Source: an uncultured Pelagibacteraceae bacterium
Lineage (GTDB): Bacteria; Pseudomonadota; Alphaproteobacteria; Pelagibacterales; Pelagibacteraceae
Length of the DNA: 50,074 bases
Direction: 5' to 3'
NCBI GenBank assembly: GCA_902572775.1
Contig: CACGHF010000003.1
Coordinates: forward strand, 1-50,074
Shown: positions 8,781-14,640 of the stretch, piece by piece
Position numbering within the stretch: the stretch's first letter is position 1
Layout of the letters: each line of letters begins with the position of its first letter
Made by a program: the position numbers and the translations under genes
Notes under the pieces: generated by a model
Told to the model about the DNA's origin: nothing
Seen by the model: the letters and a program-made list of their open reading frames with translations, nothing else
Databases searched by the model: none

Positions 8781-9407
8781 TTAGTTTAATGTTAAACTTC
8801 CAGCGTAATATCCTTTTAAGTACATTTTCGCCTTAGAGTTGATTGAGTCTTTTAGTCTGAAAGATGTTCTTGTTGAAACACCCAATTCATTAGCAACTGT
8901 TTCAGCTGAAGCTTCATCATGAATGAACATTTTCCAAGCCTTTTTTTCCAAACCTCGAAGAGATTTAACAAAAGCTTTTCCTACTTTTTTTATATCATGA
9001 CAAAAACCTGTGTCTTCATCATGTTTCGTTCCAAACAAATTAGAGTTTGAACGAAGACCTAAAGTAGAAACTTCTTTTAGTCTCTTTTTGGTTTCAGCAT
9101 ATCTAATTTCTTTAGTTCTAATTGAACTATAGAAATTTCTTAAATGATTATAAAGATATGCCAAGATTGCATCTTTAGATTTAGCTCTACTAGGATCAAA
9201 ATAATCTAATATGCTATCAGCCCACACTTTAGTAAAAAAGTCTTGTGCTAATTCATCAGTTTGATCAGTTGAACGTTTAAAACCTGCCTTATGGTCAAGT
9301 TTTCTTATGCAAGCTTTAATTTTAGATAGATGTGATAAATACACATCGCTAAAATTTAGCGCTGTACTTGCTACATTTTTTACGCTTTGGTCTGCATGAT
9401 TGCTCAT
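8781..9407 (-). CDS. ECF-sigma-like protein
   Basis: Region 2-like TDELAQDFFTKVWADSILDYFDPSRAKSKDAILAYLYNHLRNFYSSIRTKEIR; C-terminal HTH ASAETVANELGVSTRTSFRLKDSI. SD AGAAAGG. Confidence 0.6.
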   Translation of the reverse strand: MSNHADQSVKNVASTALNFSDVYLSHLSKIKACIRKLDHKAGFKRSTDQTDELAQDFFTKVWADSILDYFDPSRAKSKDAILAYLYNHLRNFYSSIRTKEIRYAETKKRLKEVSTLGLRSNSNLFGTKHDEDTGFCHDIKKVGKAFVKSLRGLEKKAWKMFIHDEASAETVANELGVSTRTSFRLKDSINSKAKMYLKGYYAGSLTLN

Positions 9408-9408
9408 G

Positions 9409-9504
9409 TGTTCCCTTTCTACGTTGTGGGAACATCTAGAAGAAATTCTGAGTCAAAAAATACTCGAATAAGTGGACCACAATAGGATCCGTCGAGATAT
9501 TCCC
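9409..9504 (-). promoter_or_regulatory. Structured 5' leader with mutually exclusive helices (switch candidate)
   Basis: Minus RNA: GGGAAUAUCU(9504-9495)/AGAUGUUCCC(9437-9428), 10 bp incl. one G-U; alternative UGUUCCC(9434-9428)/GGGAACA(9415-9409), 7 bp, covering part of the SD. Confidence 0.5.
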
Positions 9505-9589
9505 GATTAAATTATGATCAAATTACATTAAAATGACCAAAAAAGCCAGTAAAATCTGTTATTTTAAATTTACTAACCTCTCACATATC

Positions 9590-9619
9590 TATGTTAATTT
9601 TTGCTAAATCACTGCCAAA
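9590..9619 (-). promoter_or_regulatory. Promoter-like motif TTTGGCA-N17-AACATA
   Basis: Minus strand: TTTGGCA GTGATTTAGCAAAAATT AACATAGAT, upstream of the sigma-like gene leader. Confidence 0.5.
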
Positions 9620-10164
9620 TTTTTTCGATTTATCAGAAAAAACTTTGCCTTAGACAAATATTTATTAAATTTTTGCTTTTTTTTTTCAAATATCAAATAA
9701 ATTAAGATAACTGGTTTTCTACTTTTAATTGAGTAATTAATACATTGTCTAACATGTTTATTTAAACTTTCCTTAATATTTTTTTCCGAAACCTTTAATT
9801 CAATACAGCAATCTTTATAGTTTTTACCATCAACTTCAACTTTGTTAGCATTAAAGTCAGGGTAAACGTGTCTGAACTTTTTAAATTTATAGGAAGTTAT
9901 ATCCTTTAATTTTTTAACTTTTAAAAATGTAAAAGCTTTAATGCCTGTTCTAACCAAAGAATTTATAGGTAAAGCATTATTCTTTACAATTGTCGTGGGT
10001 AAATTTTTTGTTCTTAAATAATAGATATCATTTGCATAGTTTTGAGCTGCTGGAATTGAAAATTGATCTCTATGAAAGGCATAAGAAAATCTAATTGCTT
10101 CCTCAACAGCTTTCCCTCTTATCATAGCAGCTAAATTATTTTTTTTTTTTAAAGAAGTAATCAT
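9604..10164 (-). CDS. Putative PD-(D/E)XK-type nuclease-like protein
   Basis: YPDFNANKVEVDGKNYKDCCIELKVSEKN compatible with a PD...ExK core; weak family assignment. Confidence 0.4.
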   Translation of the reverse strand: MITSLKKKNNLAAMIRGKAVEEAIRFSYAFHRDQFSIPAAQNYANDIYYLRTKNLPTTIVKNNALPINSLVRTGIKAFTFLKVKKLKDITSYKFKKFRHVYPDFNANKVEVDGKNYKDCCIELKVSEKNIKESLNKHVRQCINYSIKSRKPVILIYLIFEKKKQKFNKYLSKAKFFLINRKNLAVI

Positions 10165-10173
10165 CTAGTTACT

Positions 10174-10204
10174 TATGTAAAAATTTAATAAAAATTATGC
10201 CAAA
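10174..10204 (-). promoter_or_regulatory. Promoter-like motif TTTGGCA-N18-TACATA
   Basis: Minus strand: TTTGGCA TAATTTTTATTAAATTTT TACATAAG, 9 nt before ATG at 10164. Confidence 0.45.
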
Positions 10205-10210
10205 ATTTTA

Positions 10211-10240
10211 TTTGGCAGTATTTTTTAAAAATATCACATA
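10211..10240 (+). promoter_or_regulatory. Promoter-like motif TTTGGCA-N17-CACATA
   Basis: Plus strand: TTTGGCA GTATTTTTTAAAAATAT CACATAGAG; ends 9 nt before the RNA stem at 10250. Confidence 0.5.
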
Positions 10241-10249
10241 GAGATGTAT

Positions 10250-10328
10250 GAGCGATCACACATTTGTTTATTCATTGTTTCTAGTGTCTTTCAAACCTCC
10301 TTTCTGTTTGTTGTCAGTGTGGTCGCTC
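10250..10328 (+). ncRNA. Structured RNA with anti-Shine-Dalgarno-like loop
   Basis: Outer stem GAGCGATCACAC(10250-10261)/GTGTGGTCGCTC(10317-10328), one G-U; inner hairpin CAAAC-CTCCTTTCT-GTTTG (10292-10310). ACCTCCTTTCT equals the bacterial 16S 3' end. Confidence 0.55.
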
Positions 10329-10337
10329 TAAAAATTT

Positions 10338-10436
10338 ATGTTTAGTTTTATTTGGCAATTATTAACAAGTTTTATTTTGATAGTTATTTTAGGGTTTGGA
10401 TTATTTTATTTAGGTAAATTAATATTAGGTTTTTAA
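10338..10436 (+). CDS. Possible 32-aa hydrophobic peptide
   Basis: MFSFIWQLLTSFILIVILGFGLFYLGKLILGF*; no clear SD. Confidence 0.3.
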   Translation: MFSFIWQLLTSFILIVILGFGLFYLGKLILGF

Positions 10437-10453
10437 TGCAGAAAAATTTATAT

Positions 10454-10538
10454 GCTCAAATGGCGGAACAGTTAGACGCGACAAGTGATACTTGTTTCAC
10501 TACGGTGAGTACCAGTGCAAATCTGGTTTTGAGTACCA
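10454..10538 (+). tRNA. Class-II (long variable arm) tRNA-like element with CCA; atypical anticodon arm
   Basis: Acceptor GCTCAAA/TTTGAGT, Leu-like D arm GCGGAACAGTTAGACGC, arm GACAA-GTGATAC-TTGTT, variable arm TCAC-TACG-GTGA, T arm ACCAG-TGCAAAT-CTGGT, A + CCA. Confidence 0.6.
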
Positions 10539-10539
10539 T

Positions 10540-10578
10540 AGACGACTATGTCTTGTGGGGAGAGATAGTCCTCTCCCT
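10540..10578 (+). ncRNA. Two hairpins with complementary 6-nt loops (kissing-loop candidate)
   Basis: AGAC-GACTAT-GTCT (10540-10553) and GGGGAGAG-ATAGTC-CTCTCCCT (10557-10578); GACTAT is the reverse complement of ATAGTC. Confidence 0.65.
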
Positions 10579-10593
10579 GCAAAGAAAATAATT

Positions 10594-10773
10594 ATGAAAA
10601 AAATAAAAAATAAAATTGATAAAATAACAGAGATCAGAATAGAAGAGGTGATAGATGAAGAGAATAATGAGAATTATTTTTGGATATATTATTTCCGCAA
10701 TGGAAAAATAGAAATTATTGGAAAATCATCTGAAAAGCCACAATGCTATAGACAGGTTGTAAGATATCAATGA
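10594..10773 (+). CDS. Hypothetical protein, 59 aa
   Basis: MKKIKNKIDKITEIRIEEVIDEENNENYFWIYYFRNGKIEIIGKSSEKPQCYRQVVRYQ; in-frame N-terminus from 10492 rejected because it lies in the structured RNA. ATGA overlap with next ORF. Confidence 0.5.
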   Translation: MKKIKNKIDKITEIRIEEVIDEENNENYFWIYYFRNGKIEIIGKSSEKPQCYRQVVRYQ

Positions 10774-10997
10774 GTAAAAAATCGATTAAAAAGAAAAAAA
10801 ATAATGTAATTATTTTTTCGAATTATTTTATAAAAAAAAGAATTATTGAAGAACGTAGAATTTATCAAAATGAAGTTGTTGGTGAATGTTGTGAATGTCA
10901 CGGTTTAGGTTATACCACTGAAAAAGATATTGAGATGATCTGCATCAGTTGTGATGGAATTGGGACATTCTATTATGGAAAAGAAAATACAAATTGA
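10770..10997 (+). CDS. Small zinc-ribbon-like protein
   Basis: CCECHGLGYTTEKDIEMICISCDGIG, paired CxxCxGxG-like motifs as in DnaJ zinc fingers. Confidence 0.55.
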   Translation: MSKKSIKKKKNNVIIFSNYFIKKRIIEERRIYQNEVVGECCECHGLGYTTEKDIEMICISCDGIGTFYYGKENTN

Positions 10998-11029
10998 AAT
11001 AAAAATAAAGGAGTATAGAGTAAAGAATC

Positions 11030-12121
11030 ATGGATATAGTATCACTTAGTATTTTAGTATTATTGTTAGGAGTTGCAGTTGCAATTCTTTATTTAAATAT
11101 AAAATCAAAACCTAAAGAAGAGAGCAAAGATTTAGAGGAAATTGCCAATCTTAAAGCTGAGATTGTTACCTTAAAAGACTCGCTTAACTCAACAATCAAT
11201 ACATCATTAGGATCAATGTCTACCTCGTTTAATGCATTATCAACGGGGGTAACTAAAGATATGACTGAGACTTTGACCAAGGTAGAAGAAAAAGTTGGAA
11301 ATTTTAATCAGCAAGTTCAATTATTAAATCAAAGTCAAGAGGGTATTACTAAAATCTTGGCGGGAGTTAAGAAATACGGAGTGTTAGCTGAGTACAGTTT
11401 GGATTCACTAATTAGAGATTTATTACCTGTAAATCAATTTCTTACAAATGTTAAGATGAAGGAAGATACAAGTGAAAATGTTGAGTTTGCTATCAAACTA
11501 CAAGGAGATGTTTTAGTTCCTTTAGACTCTCATTTTCCAGTAGAAAAATTTAAAGCAATTACCGATGGTCATGACGCGGAAGACAAAAGGGCTGTTGCAG
11601 ATGCTAGAGCAAAATTAGCCTCAGCATTTAAAGCAAAAGCTAAAAGCGTTAATGAAAAATATATTGTTCCACCAAAAACTACTGATTTTGCAATTGTGTA
11701 TGCTCCTACAGAAAGCTTATACAAAGAGTTAACTGAATACCAAGATCCAAGTACAAAAGAATTATTAACTCAAGAATTAATGAAAAAATATAAAGTTGTA
11801 ATATGTGGGCCTAATACTCTTTCTGCTTACTTACAATCTTTACATATGGGCTTTCAATCATTGAAAGTACAAAAAGGTGCAACAGAAATTTATAATCATT
11901 TAAAAACAATCAGTACAAGATTTTCTAAACATTTTGACAACATTATAGTTCTTAGAAAAAAATTAGAAGACGCTATGGGTGTTGTTGATAAATTTGGAAC
12001 GGATGCAAGATCAATTTCAAGAACTTTAGAAAACATTAAAGATCCCGAGCAGGTTGAGAAAGCTGTACAAACTGAAAACGTGGAAAAATTTGTTGAACGA
12101 AATAGGCAACTTAAAAATTAA
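11030..12121 (+). CDS. rmuC: RmuC family protein (membrane-anchored coiled coil)
   Basis: N-terminal TM, coiled coil, VEFAIKLQGDVLVPLDSHFPVEKF, VICGPNTLSAYLQSLHMGFQSLKVQK. Confidence 0.85.
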   Translation: MDIVSLSILVLLLGVAVAILYLNIKSKPKEESKDLEEIANLKAEIVTLKDSLNSTINTSLGSMSTSFNALSTGVTKDMTETLTKVEEKVGNFNQQVQLLNQSQEGITKILAGVKKYGVLAEYSLDSLIRDLLPVNQFLTNVKMKEDTSENVEFAIKLQGDVLVPLDSHFPVEKFKAITDGHDAEDKRAVADARAKLASAFKAKAKSVNEKYIVPPKTTDFAIVYAPTESLYKELTEYQDPSTKELLTQELMKKYKVVICGPNTLSAYLQSLHMGFQSLKVQKGATEIYNHLKTISTRFSKHFDNIIVLRKKLEDAMGVVDKFGTDARSISRTLENIKDPEQVEKAVQTENVEKFVERNRQLKN

Positions 12122-12158
12122 TTTCTTTTTTTCCTTAATAACGTCTATAAGAAATCTC

Positions 12159-12845
12159 ATGCAGTGGAATCAAAAATATGATTATCCAAAATCATCAAGA
12201 GCAACAGTTGATGGGATTAGAAGATACTTATTAGGGGAAACAAAATTACCAAGTGTCACTTCAATTTTGGATGCAACACGATCTGAAGAAGATAAAGCGG
12301 CATTAGCAAATTGGAGAGAAAGAACTGGGCAAAAAGAAGCTGAAGCAATTACAAAAGCAGCAAGTAGTAGAGGTTCTCAAATGCACAACTATTTAGAATC
12401 TTATTTACTTGGAAGAGAAAATTTAAGTTTTTTTGAAGATAACGAACAATACAAATTAATGGCTAAAGAAATTATAGAAAAAGGTTTGAAAAATAGATTG
12501 GATGAAATTTGGGGTGTTGAATGCACTCTTTATTACCCAGAGAAGTATGCAGGTACTGCTGATTGTGTTGGAGTTTATGAAGGAAAAGAAACAATAATAG
12601 ATTTTAAACAAAGTAATAAACCTAAAAAGGCTGAGTATATAGATTCATGGCTTCTTCAAACAAGTGCATATTCTTTAGCACATAACATTGTGTATAACTC
12701 CAATATCACTTCTTGTGTAATTTTGGTTTGCACGGTAGATAAATTATTCCAAGAGTTTAAAATTCAAGGCCATGATTTAATTGTTTATCAAAATTTGTTT
12801 TTGGGAAGATTAAAAAAATTTAATGAGTTATCGGATTTAATTTAG
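12159..12845 (+). CDS. RecB-like/MGME1-like PD-(D/E)XK exonuclease
   Basis: SSRGSQMHNYLESYLLG, GTADCVGVYEGKETIIDFKQSNKPKK, LLQTSAYSLAHN. Confidence 0.7.
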   Translation: MQWNQKYDYPKSSRATVDGIRRYLLGETKLPSVTSILDATRSEEDKAALANWRERTGQKEAEAITKAASSRGSQMHNYLESYLLGRENLSFFEDNEQYKLMAKEIIEKGLKNRLDEIWGVECTLYYPEKYAGTADCVGVYEGKETIIDFKQSNKPKKAEYIDSWLLQTSAYSLAHNIVYNSNITSCVILVCTVDKLFQEFKIQGHDLIVYQNLFLGRLKKFNELSDLI

Positions 12846-12851
12846 GATTTT

Positions 12852-14288
12852 ATGGATAAAATAGTAATTTACGATACAGAAACAACAAATAGTACAATTT
12901 GGGGCTCAATAATTGAAGTAGGTGCTGTAGTTGTTGATAAAAACTTAAAAGAAATTGGTAAGTTAAATATTCGTGGCAGAATGCCCGAGGGTGAGGTTCC
13001 AAGCGCAAAAGCTTTATTAGTTAACTCAACAAGTATTGATTTACTTACTAAAGGAAATTATTCCCATTACGATTTTTTAGGAGCTGTAGAAAACTTCTTC
13101 TCAAAGGCTGCACCAGCATTGTTTATGGGTTGGAGTAATTTAAATTTTGATAGACGAATGTTTCATTTTAATTTTTTCAAAGGAAACAGATATCCTTACA
13201 TCACACATTCTTCACCTAATAAAGAACATGATGGTTTACATGTTGCAAGAGTGGCTCAAACCTTAAATCCTGAAACATTAAAGACTGAATTAACAGAAGC
13301 TGGCAACGAAAGTCTTGCTCTAGAGGGTTTAGCCAGACAACAAGGATTTGATACATCTCAACAACATACAGCTTATCATGATGCGTTCACAAGCTTAAAA
13401 ATTCTCAGAATTATAAAAGATAAACACAAAGATAATTGGGAAAATTTCCTAAGCACATCGACAAAAAATAGTGTTGAAACTATTTTAAAAACTGAGGGGA
13501 TTTATTCAATATTTGAAAATGTCAAAGGAAAAAATATGATGTATCTTGTCTCTACATTACATCCCGATCATTGTTTTCATCCTTCATATGCATCTTGGGG
13601 ATATTTATTTGATTTAAGAAGAGATCCTGAACCATTATTGAATTTATCAGTAAACGATCTTAAAGTTTATTTAAAAAAGTTTAGTCCAAAAGCACTTAGA
13701 GTAATTAAAACCAACAAAGCACCAGTTGTATTAGATAAAAAGTTTGCATTAAAGGAAAAGGCGTATGCAGACTTAGATTTAGAAACCATTCAAAAAAGAG
13801 CAAAAATGGTTAGAAATAGTGAAAATTTTTGTAAAAATATTCAAATCATTAACAGAGAAGCAGCTGAAGAAAAAGCTCAAACTAAAACTCAAGAAGATTT
13901 ACTGCCAGAAGAAACTTTATATGAAAAATTTATTCCAAACAAAGACACCCAATTATTTAAAACTTGGCATAGTTCTTCTTGGGAAGATAAATTAAGAATG
14001 TTGGATAAGTTTCAAGATAAAAGATGTAGTTGGTTTGGCCAAAAAATAATCTATCAAGAAGCACCACATATTTTGCCACCAGACTTATATAAAAATATAA
14101 AAAGTGAAATTGCTAGACGAATTTTAAGTAAAAATAGAGAAAAATGGCAAACTATAGGAATGGCTTATCAAGAAATTGATACCTTAAGAGATCAAGCATC
14201 AAATCGAGATGATGAAGAAGAACTAAAAAAATTAGATGAAATAAATGAATTTATTATGTCTATAGAAAAAAAATATGAAATTGCCTAG
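12852..14288 (+). CDS. DEDDh exonuclease, exodeoxyribonuclease I (SbcB)-like
   Basis: IYDTETTNS, GWSNLNFDRRMFHFNFF, HTAYHDAFTSLKIL; SbcB-like length. Confidence 0.7.
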   Translation: MDKIVIYDTETTNSTIWGSIIEVGAVVVDKNLKEIGKLNIRGRMPEGEVPSAKALLVNSTSIDLLTKGNYSHYDFLGAVENFFSKAAPALFMGWSNLNFDRRMFHFNFFKGNRYPYITHSSPNKEHDGLHVARVAQTLNPETLKTELTEAGNESLALEGLARQQGFDTSQQHTAYHDAFTSLKILRIIKDKHKDNWENFLSTSTKNSVETILKTEGIYSIFENVKGKNMMYLVSTLHPDHCFHPSYASWGYLFDLRRDPEPLLNLSVNDLKVYLKKFSPKALRVIKTNKAPVVLDKKFALKEKAYADLDLETIQKRAKMVRNSENFCKNIQIINREAAEEKAQTKTQEDLLPEETLYEKFIPNKDTQLFKTWHSSSWEDKLRMLDKFQDKRCSWFGQKIIYQEAPHILPPDLYKNIKSEIARRILSKNREKWQTIGMAYQEIDTLRDQASNRDDEEELKKLDEINEFIMSIEKKYEIA

Positions 14289-14322
14289 TTGACTTTAAGG
14301 CCCTAATTAATAGAAAGGATAT

Positions 14323-14640
14323 ATGCTTACAAATTTTAAAGACGAAGATTTTGATACTAAAATTAAAAATGAAGATGTTTCAGTTATTCAGTTTTCAGCT
14401 GAATGGTGTGGTCCATGTAAGGCACTAAAACCAGTAATGGATAAATTATCTGATGAATATAAAGATAAGGCTGGTTTTTATTATGCTGATGTTGAAGATG
14501 GTGGAATAAACACTGGAAGTGCGGCAGGGATTAGAGGTGTTCCAACAGTTATTATCTATAAAAAAGGTGTTGAAGTAGATAGAAAAGTTGGGGGAGTTCC
14601 TGAAAGTCATATGAAAGAATTTTTAGATAAAAATATCTAA
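14323..14640 (+). CDS. trxA: Thioredoxin
   Basis: FSAEWCGPCKALKPVMDKL, GVPTVIIYKKG. Confidence 0.9.
   Translation: MLTNFKDEDFDTKIKNEDVSVIQFSAEWCGPCKALKPVMDKLSDEYKDKAGFYYADVEDGGINTGSAAGIRGVPTVIIYKKGVEVDRKVGGVPESHMKEFLDKNI

Noticed and set aside
10198-10217. TGCCAAAATTTTATTTGGCA followed by GTATTTTTT as a rho-independent terminator
   Set aside because: No plus-strand gene ends just upstream, and the two arms coincide with divergent copies of the TTTGGCA-N17/18-ACATA motif, which explains the dyad better.
10346-10357. 12-nt direct repeat TTTTATTTGGCA (also at 10206-10217) as a fifth motif copy
   Set aside because: No ACATA at the expected distance and it lies within the small hydrophobic ORF; probably coincidental.
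10492-10593. N-terminal part of ORF 10492-10773
   Set aside because: Overlaps the tRNA-like element and kissing hairpins; ATG at 10594 is more plausible.
10454-10593. tmRNA interpretation of the tRNA-like RNA
   Set aside because: A complete anticodon-type arm and variable arm are present, with no tag-reading frame or the permuted two-piece layout expected in alphaproteobacteria.
3917-14288. Prophage or integrative element interpretation
   Set aside because: No integrase, transposase, structural phage genes, terminal repeats or intact tRNA attachment duplication were seen.
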